From contig NMRA01000134.1 of NCBI GenBank assembly GCA_002633005.1, positions 642,045-706,044 on the forward strand: a stretch of DNA of 64,000 nucleotides, given 5' to 3'. Both the position numbers and the translations under genes were made by a program. The notes below the pieces were generated by a model. It was not told the origin of the DNA, did not search any database, and worked only from the letters and a program-made list of their open reading frames with translations. The stretch is from Phoronis australis. Taxonomy: Eukaryota > Phoronida > Phoronidae. Shown here one piece after another: positions 33,801 through 42,913 of this stretch. Position 1 is the stretch's first letter. Each line of letters opens with the position of its first letter.

Positions 33801-36800
33801 CCCCAGTTTTGCGTTTAGACACATAATTGTCACAGAGCAAGATGTTCTAGGGCAAATTGCTTTACCTAACAAACGGGTGTCAAAAGTTGTCACCGTGGTG
33901 TCAATTTGCTCCAGTTCAGTCCCGTTTACAATCATACTTGCGCTGGAACAACTCGTTCTGTGTCAGCTGATCCTGACTTATGTAGTGTAAACGGCACTTA
34001 ATGTGAATAAGAAGTGTTAATGATCAGGTGGTTACTGTTGTTACTTGTTTATACTTCATGAGTTATTGAGAAGTCTCAGCCATGAACAGCTCCAAAGTCA
34101 GAAAGAGCTATTAAAGTATCAACGTCATTACTGTTAAAATTATTTGGTGGACAAAAATTCTCCAGTTTGAGACTGTGAAAAATTACTTAGTTTGTTCAAG
34201 GTGAGAGCTTGTACCACATTTTAAAAATAGTCAATATTGGCCGTCCCTAATGCAAGAGTGTGATCAATGACAAACAATTATTCACGTTGCTGTTACACAC
34301 TGGGAAGCGTGTAGAAATGTTGCATCAATAGCTTTTATCGTCGATTTTATGAAGTGCAAATTATATTTTCAGATTCTGTTTATACAAGGTATCCGTTATT
34401 TGAGAAATATGATGTCTCGATCTTCAGAATCAAGACAATTCAATTTCAGCTTGAATTTCATTGTTCCAAATTTTAAACACTTCTCATACAGGAGAATTTT
34501 TACTGTTGGAGACCACTCATCAGTTATGGTTATAGAAGTAGTATGGACCATTCATTTCAATCCCACAGGTTGTAAAAGTTATTGTAATCTTAACTAAGCT
34601 CTGTCGTTATCCTAAAATTCATTTCAGCTGGTATCCTCTACGTTCAAAACCTAGCAAGAAAGGTCCTCAAAAGAATCGTGGCGAAGTCGCTGTGAAGGTA
34701 GCCTTCGTCGTACGTAGCAAGAAGTATTACAGTACATCTGACCTGGCCTTGGGGAAAGAGAAGAAACGTGGTATACGCAAGTCCATAACTAACCTGGCTG
34801 AGAAGGCCAGTAAAGTGGGTAGGTCATACACAGGAACCTGACCGTTTCACCATGGTCAGTCTTAATGCTTCAAATCAAAGAGTTACTCACTGTAGCATGT
34901 TCACACAGTTCAATTGGTTGTTCAATTCCAACATATTAAAATACAGTTTTTCTTTTGGTGATAGGTGCACTAACTGGGGTTTCCTTGTCTTGGTATGAGA
35001 CGATCATTGTGATTCGTTATCAGTATTTAACCAATCAGGTTTTCTCATCATCTATTATGATGTCATTGTAGGTGACAAACTTAAACTTCCTGGACGGAAG
35101 GGTTCATTAAAGAGTGGGGGAGGTTCACTTCAACATTTGGATAGGGTAAGTTTACACGTCATTTAGCACTTCCCGAAATAGTCAATAGTTAACTGAGGTA
35201 AGTACATAGTCGCCAGACTGCAGTCGACATATTTCATTGCATGCAGAGTGTAAACAGTGCTCAGTCATGCGTAGTTTTCCAAGTTTGCCAATTTCTTCTC
35301 CATGCCTAGTCTCCAACCCACTGTGCAGCAATCTCTTAGCTGGAATAACTGAATTTCAAAATAGCTGTGCCATATTGAAATTCAGTTTTCCCCCAGACGA
35401 CAATCAGGTCTTGGACTTAAGTGGATAGGCATTAAGCGACACCTATAGTTCCCATGTAATGCGGACTGGAGATTTCAATGAACTGGGATCAACGGGGTTT
35501 TAACACCCTTCCTGCTATTATAATGCCAGAAAATTTTCACTGCAGTGCAGTGGGATGTACTAATGCTTTACGAGAAAAGGCAAACCTGTTGAAATCTCAG
35601 TGGGTGAACAAGGACATTACGTTCCATACATTTCCCACTACGAAGACGAATCCACCACAAAGCCAGTGGCTACGGCTGATAAAGCGGGAGAATTTCAGTT
35701 CCAGTTGGTGTAAAAAGCTAAAGTAAATAAGTGAACTTTACCTATTCAAGCGATGGGGTTGTCTGAAATTTATTCCTCTGTTTGTAAATCAACGAACCAC
35801 TATGTAGTTGTGAATTTCTGTCCACCAAATCTGAGTAGAGGTCAATGGAAAGTCGCTTTTTTGATCTCATTACTGTAGAGAGCCCTGATATGAAACTCCC
35901 CTGTTGGCTAAATATTCTTATGAAGGTTTCTTAAAAATCAGAAAGCAGCAGCAACAGAAAACCAATGAAAAACATGGCTGGCTATTGGTTGTGAAGCATT
36001 ATACTAGGTAAACAACAATTTTGTCAAAGAGCACACATCTCCTGATTTGTGGATATTGCTTGGTGCTTAGTGCACTTTCTTCATTTTGGCACCTTTACAA
36101 TATGAAATCACTGCTTCCCAGGGGGGGGGGGTGTTGCTTGTCAAGAGGAACAAATCTGGAGTGCTAATAAAGCTTTTTAGTAGAATGCATCTGAAACATT
36201 TGCATGTCTTTTGAGATATTGATTGCTGAACCTATTGAGCTTTCAACTCTGTTGGACAGACCTCGTTATGCACAGCACTGTTATGTATTGATGCGCCTCC
36301 TGTTGTATGTTTTCAGGACTACAGCAGCCTGTCTCCAGCCACGCCTTTCCAGAGGAGGAAACTACAGGAGTCATCTCCTGGCTCCGTCCACTCAGCACCA
36401 CTACGCGTGCCATCCAATCCCGTGCAGAGGTCACACAGTGATGCCACTAGGTCAGACTCGGCCAGGTCACGACCCTCGCTGGAAGAGAAAAGTTCTGAGG
36501 ATGATGAAGGTTTGACCTTTTATGGTCAACACTTATGTTTGAAGGGGCAATACATCCATACTTGGTGCCAAATAGCCAACTTCTCATTTAGGCCACTTAC
36601 CATGGTTATGAAACTTGTTTTGTTTTTTACTCAGATCACAATTAATTTCAAGGCTTGAGAAGAATTGTCAGAAGTATTAGAATGCATTCTCAAGTTTGGT
36701 TAAAATGCTTTCTATTAAGCTGAAGAGTGTTTGACACATTGCAATACTGTTTATTCAATACTTAATTTGGAATAATGGGATTGACATTGACTTCCATTTT

Positions 36801-39800
36801 ATTAACTTCCAACTCTGAAGTCTCATTCATGATTTTTAGGCTATATTCTTTTGTATAATGTACCTTGTTCTCTGAGTGCATCACTTTTCTTCTTCAGATC
36901 TGGGATCCAACAATCCATTTGGGTCAAATGTAAGTTCAAGTCCAAAGTCTGATTTCTTGTCAAAGTCACCAGTGCGCGACGATGTGTTCACACAGTCACC
37001 GCCCAAAAGAAGAGCACCTCAACCACCCATCAAAGTAGATTCTACCAATCCGTTTGAGAATGACAACTCCTTTGGCACCCCCTACCGTCGCACAAAGAGT
37101 CCTGCTGGTGGTAGTCCAGACTCGGAGGTCACCAGGCAACCTGCAGACCAGAGCAACGGACAAGGTCATTATGATGTTGTGGATTCAAAATCACCCACAG
37201 AACCTGCCAATCCAAAGCCTGATAGGCAAACAAGCCAAGTCAGTATTTCGTCGGTGAAAAGTGAAGAGGGTGAGCTTAACCAGTCAAATGGAAACGGGGA
37301 GCAAGTGGTGTACAAGTCACGAAAAGAAAAGGACAAGTTGAAAAAATACAAAGAGTGTAAGATAAATTTATTAAAGATGTATTTGCATGCTCCTAACTGT
37401 GCTACTATAAAGCAGGAATTAAGCAATACGAATTTTTACCTTTTCACATTTACAAATTGTCAATGAACACAACTGCACTAAACAAAGTGCAGTTGTGTTC
37501 ATTGACAATTTGTAAATGTGAAAAGAAATATTCTGCGTATAGGTGACTTTTACATTAATGACATGCCTGGCGGGTTCACACAGCACACATCATCCCGTGT
37601 TGTTCCCCAGCAACACATCACCACCCTTCCTGGACACGGTTCAGTGATTTGTGGCGAATCGTTTTCATCACAAAACTTGTTCTTAAAAACATTTGGCAAC
37701 TCTCAACCTACTTCATATTCCCACCGTCGCTATATGTTGTGTTTGTAACTAATTTGGTCAAGCAATAACAGAGTTAAGTAATTAGCCTGAAAGTTGCACT
37801 TTAATGTGTTGATGAACCCCAATTACAATGTTTTGACGAAACCCCAATTACTGTGTTTTGATGGTAATTTTAATTTTCTAAAATCTTAATAGCGCTGTTT
37901 TGCTTAATGGTGATGCAATTTACCAATAATAAAAATAAAAATAAAGATTAACTATGCGTCAGACCAGAACATGATGCAAGAAGTTACCAGTGGCGACAAA
38001 TGGCTACTCTCGTTTTGACGTAGATCCGACAATAAACATTGTCAATCAAAACTTGATCAAGTATCATAAATTAATCTGTGGTGGTAATTAGGGGTTTTCC
38101 ACCTAAGNAGCGATGGGGTTGTCTGAAATTTATTCCTCTGTTTGTAAATTAACGAACCACTATGTAGTTGTGAATTTCTGTCCACCAAATCTGAGTAGAG
38201 GTCAATGGAAAGTCGCTTTTTTGATCTCATTACTGTAGAGAGCCCTGATATGAAACTCCCCTGTTGGCTAAATATTCTTATGAAGGTTTCTTAAAAATCA
38301 GAAAGCAGCAGCAACAGAAAACCAATGAAAAACATGGATGGCTATTGGTTGTGAAGCATTATACTAGTTAAACAACAATTTTGTCAAAGAGAACACATCT
38401 GCCTATTCCTTGGTGCTTAGTGCACTTTCTTCATTTTGGCACCTTTACAATATGAAATCACTGCTTCACAGGGGGGGGGGGTGTTGCTATTCAAGACGAA
38501 CAAATCTGGAGTGCTAATAAAGCTTTTTAGTAGAATGCATCTGAAACATTAGCATGAGATATTGATTGCTGGTGTGAGTCTAATAATTTTCTTGAACCTA
38601 TTGAACTTTCAACTCTGTTGGACAGACCTCGTTTATGAACAGCACTGTTATGTGTTATGTATTGATGCGCCTCCTGTTGTGTTTTCAGGACTACAGCAGC
38701 CTGTCTCCAGCCACGCCTTTCCAGAGGAGGAAACTACAGGAGTCGTCTCCTGGCTCCGTCCACTCAGCACCACTACGCGTGCCATCCAATCCCGTGCAGA
38801 GGTCGCACAGTGATGCCACTAGGTCAGACTCAGCCAGGTCACGACCCTCGCTGGAAGAGAAAAGTTCTGAGGATGATGAAGGTTTGACCTTTTTTGGTCA
38901 ACACTTATGTTTGAAGGGGCAATACATCCATATTTGATGCCAAATAGCCAACTTCTCATTTAGGCCACTTACCATGGTTATGAAACTTGTCTTGTTTTGT
39001 TCTTTACTCAGATCACAATTAATTTCAAGGCTTGAGAAGAACTGTCAGAAGTATTAGAATGCATTCTCAAGTTTGGTTAAAATGCTTTGTATTAAGCTGA
39101 AGAGTGTTTGACATATTGCAATACTGTTTATTCAATACTTAATTTGGAATAATGGGATTGACATTAACTTCCAACTCTGAAGTCTCATTCATGATTTTTA
39201 GGCTATACTGTTTTTGTATAATGTACCTTGTTCCCTGAGTGCATCACTTTTCTTCTTCAGATCTGGGATCCAACAATCCATTTGGGTCAAATGTAAGTTC
39301 AAGTCCAAAGTCTGATTTCTTGTCAAAGTCACCGGTGCGCGACGATGTGTTCACACAGTCACCGCCCAAAAGAAGAGCACCTCAACCACCCATCAAAGTA
39401 GATTCTACCAATCCGTTTGAGAATGACAACTCCTTCGGCACTCCCTACCGTCGCACAAAGAGTCCTGCTGGTGGCAGTCCAGACTCGGAGGTCACCAGAC
39501 AACCTGCAGACCAGAGCAACGGACAAGGCCATTATGATGTTGTGGATTCAAAATCACCCACAGAACCTGCCAATCCAAAGCCTGATAGGCAAACAAGCCA
39601 AGTCAGTATTTCGTCGGTGAAAAGTGAAGAGGGTGAGCTTAACCAGTCAAATGGAAATGGGGAACAAGTGGTGTACAAATCACGAAAAGAAAAGGACAAG
39701 TTGAAAAAATACAAAGAGTGTAAGATGAATTTATTAAAGATGTATTTGCATGCTCCTAACTGTGCTAGTATAAAGCAGGAATTAAACAACAATACGAATT

Positions 39801-41854
39801 AAGCATAATCTGCACTAAACAAAGTGCAGTTGTGTTCATTGACAATTTGTAAATGTGAAAAGAAATATTCTGCGTATAGGTGACTTTTGCATTAATGACG
39901 TGCCTGGCGGGTTCACACAGCCCACATCATCCCGTGTTGTTCCCCAGCACCACATCACAACACTTCCTGGACACGGTTCAGTGATTTGTGGCGAATCGTT
40001 TTCATCACAAAACTTTTGGCAACTCTCAAGCTACTTCATATTCCCACCGTCGCTATATGTTGTGTTTGTAACTAATTTGGTCAAGCAATCACAGAGTTAA
40101 GTAATTAGCCTGAAAGTTGCACTTTAATGTGTTGATGAACCCCAATTACATTGTTTTGACGAAACCCCAATTACTGTGTTTTGATGGTAATTTTAATTTT
40201 CTAAAATCTTAATAGCGCTGTTCTGCTTAATGGTGATGCCATTTACAAATAATAAAAATGAAAATAAAGATTAACTATGCCTCAGACCTAAACATGATGC
40301 AAGAAGTTACCAGTGGCGACAAATGGCTACTCTCATTTTGACGTAGATCCGACAATAAACATTGTCAATCAAAACTTGATCAAGTATCATAAATTAATCT
40401 GTGGTGGTAATTAGGGGTTTTCCACCTAAGTAACCCTATGTAAAGATTTTTTTTAAAAATCTGTCTCAGGCATTTTCTTTTAATGTTTAAAGACTGTAAC
40501 TGTCGTCTGACTTGAACAAAATCTGAATTATAACAATATTGCTGTTGAGTTGGCTGTCTTTGTTTACTGTTTTACTTGTCTACAGATAAGAAATGTTTTT
40601 GTTATTTGACAGCATTGTTGTAATTTCCACAACAATAATAATATTATCCATTGAATCAGTCAAGTCTAATGACATTGATGTTGGTTATTCTTTTCAGCTT
40701 CAAAACGTAAAACCAGTAAAGCAGACGACTTTCAAATGATACAGAACGGCATAGCTAAAGGAATAGAAGAGAGAAACCAACAACTTGCACGGACTCCAAG
40801 TGAGGAGAATCTTACCCCAGAAACGATGTTCAAGTACCAGGATTTTTCTAGAAAGGTATGCTTCTCTATTATTTTCTGAAGTATCCCAGCTGATTGCATT
40901 CAAATGCAACTTCTCAATCTGCCTCTTAAAGATGAACTGGCTTGTGGCAGCATCGTGTTCAGTGTTGAGAACCAGTGGTGCGGCTTGCAAACAAATTCCT
41001 ACCGGCGTAATTGAAGTTGACATCAAGGTAATGTGGTGTATTACTGTTTCACACATTTGCAGTAATCTTAATGTATCTTTTAAAGACATAACCAAAATAC
41101 TCTAGTTTTACTACAATTATCTAGTGCAAATCAAAAATAAATCAATTTCTGGACTTACTTTATGTACATGATAACGTAGTGTCTCCTACTCGGAGACTTC
41201 TACAGATCGTCTGAAGAAATTATGTCACAACCCACATGACAACAATCTCCCCCAATGCCGACACACCAGCACTTCAGATGATCTGTAGAAGTCTCCGAGA
41301 TGGGGACGCGACGTTATCATTTTTGTAAAATATGTCCAGAAATTGGTTTATTTTTGTTTTGCATTATGCCACAATTGATGAGTAACATATATTCAATTAC
41401 ACTTAATATCTAGCTACCATGAGAGAACAGCTATTGGAGGTGAGGAGGCCTGCTCATTATCAAGTGTATTTTGATTGTTTGGTTATTGTGCTCCTCTTTA
41501 CATGTTGGATAGTCAGTTTATGATATGGAATTAACAGATTCCCCTGAAGTGACTGTAACACATGGGTCCAATTTATAAAGCCAGCTCTTACTAATCACAG
41601 ATCATCTGTAATTTTCTCATCAGGGTATTCATGGAGCAGTAGTTTCTTTCTCATGTAATATTAATTCAATTCCTTTACAGTTAATTAATTGTTTATTCTT
41701 ACATTTTGTATTGCAGCAACTCATTTTGCTGATTGAACAACAGAAGGAGCAACTGTCTGTGGCGAAGCAGACGGTCAGTGACATGGAGGAATACATTGAT
41801 CGTCTGCTGCTGCAAGTTATGGAGAAGGAGCCAACAATACTACAACATGCGTAG
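18843..41854 (+). CDS. Rab11fip: Class I Rab11-family-interacting protein (FIP2/Rip11-like), complete
   Basis: Ten exons (18843-18873, 29006-29044, 31946-32045, 33058-33189, 34628-34818, 35072-35145, 36317-36509, 36898-37356, 40698-40855, 41717-41854) join in frame to 1515 bases, predicting 504 residues; human FIP2 is about 512. The product should be a peripheral adaptor linking Rab11 on recycling endosomes to membrane and motors. Visible parts: an N-terminal C2 domain (residues ~4-115, starting PTHVQVTV), a KNRGEVAVKV linker, Ser/Pro-rich disordered middle, two NPF motifs (residues ~259-261 and ~304-306) of the kind that bind EH-domain proteins, and a C-terminal Rab-binding helix with YIDRLLLQVMEKEPTIL. 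The conserved family motif usually has RVM; here it is QVM. Intron 1 is about 10 kb. Exon 2 and exons 7-8 also occur a second time beside assembly Ns (29348-29386; 38689-38881; 39261-39719). Confidence 0.95.
19621..19715. repeat. G-rich tract with an assembly N (19653)
   Basis: Several runs of 4-10 G on the plus strand (gagggggggggg, gggaacttgaggg, ctgggggggggtggg) could form G-quadruplexes. The single N marks an unresolved base or contig join. Located in FIP intron 1. Confidence 0.7.
20928..21008. repeat. Perfect 41-bp direct duplication in tandem
   Basis: attgaaactgatttcaactt followed by gttaattatacatgtaaaatc occurs twice back to back. Just upstream, 20720-20870 holds aggaacaatttgagaccaat, the terminal motif of the MITE family seen whole at 59288-59524. 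Confidence 0.85.
21690..21772. repeat. (GT)n microsatellite
   Basis: About 80 bp of gtgtgtgtctgtgtgt grading into gtgcgtgtgcgcgcgc. It is intronic, and the open frame of Cys-Val repeats is an artefact. Confidence 0.95.
24337..24825. repeat. Probable non-autonomous element with GTTCAYACTG words
   Basis: The segment starts ggccctttcacactaactta and ends gttaaccgttcatactgact. Recurrent ttcacact/gttcatact and gttaactgca/agttaactggc words occur in both orientations. The terminal repeats are weak, so the limits and class are uncertain. FIP intron 1. Confidence 0.35.
26584..26808 (+). pseudogene. Decayed THAP zinc-finger fragment 1
   Basis: The frame reads FCIVPAWANYEAARKAG, then ISYSFFQFPRES, LRKWLAVVKNEN and LLRVCQWPAF before a stop. 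The layout (C-x-P-x-C, F-x-FP, W about 10 residues later, RVC near the end) is that of a THAP (C2CH) domain. The second zinc Cys is replaced by Trp (CIVPAW instead of CxxxxC) and the closing C-x2-H-F is disrupted, so it should not bind zinc. THAP domains occur in host regulators and in P-element-type transposases; which source applies is unknown. It sits in FIP intron 1 with no partner exon found. Confidence 0.6.
27869..27916. repeat. Tandem duplication of 24 bp (tcataaaatatttatttcat)
   Basis: Two adjacent copies of tcataaaatatttatttcat plus gtta. Simple local duplication in FIP intron 1. Confidence 0.8.
28846..29127 (+). repeat. 282-bp direct duplication, copy 1 (contains FIP exon 2)
   Basis: No difference was seen against 29188-29469 (offset 342). 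Copy 2 starts directly after the single N at 29187. This pattern fits two contig ends whose overlap was not merged. Confidence 0.9.
29006..29044 (+). CDS. Rab11fip: Rab11-FIP exon 2 (C2 domain, first strand)
   Basis: The acceptor is tgtttcag|TG; the donor is GGAG|GTAAGT; 39 bp, phase 1 in and phase 1 out. It encodes V-HRARGLLDKGKG, the C2-domain start equivalent to the VTVLQARGL..KGKGG of vertebrate FIPs. The same exon is present again at 29348-29386. Confidence 0.93.
29188..29469 (+). repeat. 282-bp direct duplication, copy 2 (second copy of FIP exon 2 at 29348-29386)
   Basis: It repeats 28846-29127, including both splice sites of exon 2. If both copies were real and both were spliced in, the 39-bp exon would duplicate 13 residues of the C2 domain without a frameshift. 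The flanking N makes an assembly duplicate more likely. Confidence 0.85.
29613..29630. repeat. Poly-C tract after NNN
   Basis: Three Ns followed by a run of C. A sequencing-difficult homopolymer in a FIP intron. Confidence 0.8.
31946..32045 (+). CDS. Rab11fip: Rab11-FIP exon 3 (C2 domain)
   Basis: The acceptor is catgttttag|GT; the donor is GACTT|GTAAGT. It encodes GNDAFATVGLGKEKFSTSIK, then EKTVDPQWHEECD. The pattern xNDxYxxxxLGKEKxSTSVxEKTxxPxWxEE is the hallmark of the FIP C2 domain. The exon ends in phase 2. Confidence 0.96.
32041..32575 (+). repeat. Minisatellite (~50 bp) grown from the FIP exon 3 splice donor
   Basis: The founding unit is the exon 3 end itself (gacttgtaagtagcttgagg). 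Further units read ctggtaacacttgtaagtag followed by gttgaacgcaagactgcagtatggtg, at about 32090, 32365, 32412, 32455, 32500 and 32547. Most carry a donor-like TT|GTAAGT. The array is split by a MITE at 32114-32355. Confidence 0.85.
32114..32355. mobile_element. MITE, GGGSCTGTTT...GACTT family, copy 2 (inside the minisatellite)
   Basis: The left end is gggcctgttcaaaggaaact followed by gacttaa. The right end in reverse complement is gggccccagtccaagaaact followed by gacttaag. It is non-coding, ~242 bp, with an AT-rich core (aaacttaaatttatcttaaa). It lies between two donor-bearing minisatellite units. Confidence 0.8.
33058..33189 (+). CDS. Rab11fip: Rab11-FIP exon 4 (C2 domain, second half)
   Basis: The acceptor is acttgtttcag|T; the donor is AGCAC|GTAAGC. 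It encodes F-EIPNMDAEIKINVYHRNL, then MGLDEFLGQLLMPLRDFDMY, matching the FIP2 'VMHRSLVGLDKFLGQVAINL' strand order. It ends in phase 2. Confidence 0.95.
33540..33998. mobile_element. MITE with AGTSCCGTTTASAC ends and TAA target duplication
   Basis: The left end is agtcccgtttagacatcaac; the right end in reverse complement is agtgccgtttacactacata. Both sides are flanked by TAA (33537-33539 and 33999-34001). A 3-bp TWA duplication is typical of PIF/Harbinger elements, so that class is suggested but not proven. It is 459 bp without transposase and lies in the intron after FIP exon 4. Confidence 0.75.
34628..34818 (+). CDS. Rab11fip: Rab11-FIP exon 5 (end of C2 domain and basic linker)
   Basis: The acceptor is catttcag|CTGG; the donor is GTGG|GTAGGT. 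It encodes T-WYPLRSKPSKKGPQKNRGE, then VAVKVAFVVRSKKYYSTSDL and a Lys-rich tail. 'WxxLxSKxxKxxKxRGEIxVxxxF' is conserved in class I FIPs. Confidence 0.95.
35072..35145 (+). CDS. Rab11fip: Rab11-FIP exon 6
   Basis: The acceptor is tcattgtag|GTGAC; the donor is GATAGG|GTAAGT. It encodes GDKLKLPGRKGSLKSGGGSL followed by QHLDR, a basic/Gly-Ser linker. Phase 1 in, phase 0 out. Identified by splice sites and phase continuity with its neighbours. Confidence 0.85.
35523..35726 (+). pseudogene. THAP zinc-finger fragment 2
   Basis: From the Met at 35523 the frame reads MPENFHCSAVGCTN, then ITFHTFPTTKTN, QWLRLIKRENFSSSWCKKLK and stop. This is a clear THAP domain start: MPxxCxAxxC, F-H-x-FP and a Trp in the WLRLIKREN segment. 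The closing C-x2-H and the AVPTIF-like tail are absent, so it is truncated or continues in an exon I did not find. It sits in FIP intron 6, in the same strand. The frame is open further upstream but the MPxx start fits the family best. Confidence 0.7.
36317..36509 (+). CDS. Rab11fip: Rab11-FIP exon 7 (copy 1)
   Basis: The acceptor is gttttcag|GAC; the donor is GATGAAG|GTTTGA. It encodes DYSSLSPATPFQRRKLQESS, then a Ser/Pro-rich segment ending EEKSSEDDE. Phase 0 in, phase 1 out. It is low-complexity, likely disordered and a plausible phosphorylation region. Its duplicate is at 38689-38881. Confidence 0.9.
36898..37356 (+). CDS. Rab11fip: Rab11-FIP exon 8 (copy 1): two NPF motifs
   Basis: The acceptor is cttcttcag|ATCTG; the donor is AAAGAGT|GTAAGA. 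It encodes D-LGSNNPFGSN, SPPKRRAPQPPIKVD and STNPFENDNSF, then a polar Ser/Lys-rich stretch ending KLKKYKE. The NPF tripeptides are the EH-domain ligand signature also found in vertebrate FIP2. The 459-bp exon begins and ends in phase 1, so it could be skipped or doubled without shifting frame. Confidence 0.93.
37440..37525. repeat. Perfect hairpin, 40-bp arms, 6-base loop (copy 1 only)
   Basis: The left arm 37440-37479 (starting cttttcacatttacaaattg) is the exact reverse complement of the right arm 37486-37525; the loop is aaacaa. The allelic copy near 39808-39830 has only a 7-bp inverted repeat (ctgcact / agtgcag) at the same place. Confidence 0.95.
38689..38881 (+). CDS. Rab11fip: Rab11-FIP exon 7 (copy 2)
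   Basis: Same protein as 36317-36509, with intact splice sites. Splicing exon 8 copy 1 into exon 7 copy 2 would join phase 1 to phase 0 and shift the frame, so both exon pairs cannot be used in series. Confidence 0.85.
39261..39719 (+). CDS. Rab11fip: Rab11-FIP exon 8 (copy 2)
   Basis: The same 459 bp as 36898-37356. The roughly eight base differences I see (for example ttt/ttc, acc/act, ggt/ggc, agg/aga, aac/aat, aag/aaa) are all silent, so the encoded protein is identical. That is what alleles of a constrained exon look like. Confidence 0.88.
40698..40855 (+). CDS. Rab11fip: Rab11-FIP exon 9
   Basis: The acceptor is ttcttttcag|CTTC; the donor is AGAAAG|GTATGC. It encodes S-SKRKTSKADDFQMIQNGI, then AKGIEERNQQLARTPSEENL and TPETMFKYQDFSRK. 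It leads directly into the Rab11-binding helix of the last exon. Phase 1 in, phase 0 out. Confidence 0.92.
41124..41363. mobile_element. Foldback/MITE element with ~90-bp inverted arms
   Basis: The left arm reads gcaaatcaaaaataaatcaa, tttctggac, gataacgt, ctcggagacttctacagatc. The right arm in reverse complement reads gcaaaacaaaaataaaccaa, tttctggac, gataacgt, ctcggagacttctacagatc. A ~50-bp unpaired centre separates them. It is non-coding and lies in the last FIP intron. Confidence 0.85.
41717..41854 (+). CDS. Rab11fip: Rab11-FIP exon 10: Rab11-binding domain and stop
   Basis: The acceptor is tgtattgcag|CAA; the stop TAG is at 41852-41854. It encodes QLILLIEQQKEQLSVAKQTV, then SDMEEYIDRLLLQVMEKEPT and ILQHA. 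The heptad pattern plus YIDxLLxxVMExxPxIL is the FIP C-terminal coiled coil that dimerises and binds Rab11. This exon anchors the identification of the whole gene. Confidence 0.97.
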   Translation, partial: QLILLIEQQKEQLSVAKQTVSDMEEYIDRLLLQVMEKEPTILQHA

Positions 41855-42523
41855 CCATGAAGGACGACTTGGCTGTGGTTAAGGTATACTAGTTTGTGAT
41901 GAGCTTCAGGCTTACTTGCTCACTGTTCTGTTTGAAATTTCCATCACATACTTAGAATCTCACGGAGGAGTGTATTCACATTAGATTTGTTTTTTTGTAA
42001 GTTTGGAAAGTTCTTGTCACTTACCTTTAAGATACTGCAGGTTAAAGAAAATTAGCGTGCAGATTTAAGGACACTTTCTGACGGAGCTGTCAAATTTTGA
42101 ACACCAGGTACCTAAGCAAGGTGGCCATCCATAGAAAGGGCAGGTCAGGTGTGCAGGTTTAGAGACACTTTCTGCTAAAGTGGTCATATATTGAGCAACT
42201 TGAAGCCAGCTAGGGTCTGTTTCATGAAAAGTGACATAAGACTACTCAACTATTTCAGCTGTAAAATAATTAAATTGTACTTGAGCAAAAGTGCAAAACA
42301 TCTGAGAATACACATATCAGACGTCCCAAAAAGTGATCCACTTTTTGTCGACAAGTAATTTCTCAGCTACGGATAAACTGATTTTTTTTCAAATTTCGTG
42401 CAGGTAAACCTCAGGATATTATCAATATTGTACAAAATATCAAATAGATCTGTGTCCAGTTGTGTGAGTACTGTCAAATTAAAAACATAAAGTCAAAAAA
42501 TAAAATATCAAAGAGAAGGTCGC

Positions 42524-42913
42524 TTATTTCAGCCTGTGATCAATGTGGCCTCCATCTTCCTTCACGACTAAACGGAGCCATTTCTTCCAACCAGAAAGGC
42601 TTTTCCGTATTTCTTCCATCCAGATTTCCTCCCATGACATAATTGTCCCGTCTTTTAACTCCTGCTCAGTCAAATTTCCTCTCATTCCCTGGTAAACTCT
42701 CTCCTTCAGAGAGTCCCATATGGCATAGTCCATTGGATTGCAGTCAGGACTGAGAGGAGGCCACTCTTCCTTTTTGATGAAGTTTGGTGTGGCCTCCTTC
42801 AGATGAGCCTTGGTTATCTTGTTCATGTGTGAAGGAGCCCCATCTTGCTGAAACATGTAATTGTTTCCAGGATAAAGTCGCCTGCAATCCAGGAGATTTT
42901 CATCTAACTGCAT
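42524..42913 (-). pseudogene. Mariner-like transposase C-terminal fragment
   Basis: The 129-codon frame has FQQDGAPSH (second catalytic Asp) and EEWPPLSPDCNPMDYAIWD (third catalytic Asp). Thirty-seven residues separate the two Asp, giving the DD37D spacing of the maT/mariner group. The catalytic C-terminal half is intact here, but the rest of the protein lies in other frames upstream. Confidence 0.88.

Larger units (their letters stand above)
35749..38107 (+). repeat. 2.36-kb tandem duplicate, copy 1 (allelic contig end)
   Basis: It aligns along its whole length to 38109-40430. It begins where the sequence after the N at 38108 begins (agcgatggggttgtctgaaa), and ends (ttttccacctaag) just before that N, matching 40430. 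It contains FIP exons 7 and 8. Differences between copies are scattered SNPs, small indels and one hairpin. Confidence 0.92.
38109..40430 (+). repeat. 2.3-kb tandem duplicate, copy 2 (follows N at 38108)
   Basis: Second copy of 35749-38107. It starts on the base after the N and carries FIP exons 7 and 8 again. It lacks the 40-bp hairpin. Sequence beyond 40430 (taaccctatg...) continues the gene to exon 9. Confidence 0.92.

Noticed and set aside
36876-40100. Possible real tandem exon duplication or mutually exclusive exons in Rab11-FIP
   Set aside because: The N at the junction, end-to-end match of contig ends, silent-only differences and an out-of-frame serial splice all favour unmerged alleles.
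40700-41105. Minus-strand 131-codon frame across Rab11-FIP exon 9
   Set aside because: It is the antisense shadow of a phase-consistent coding exon.
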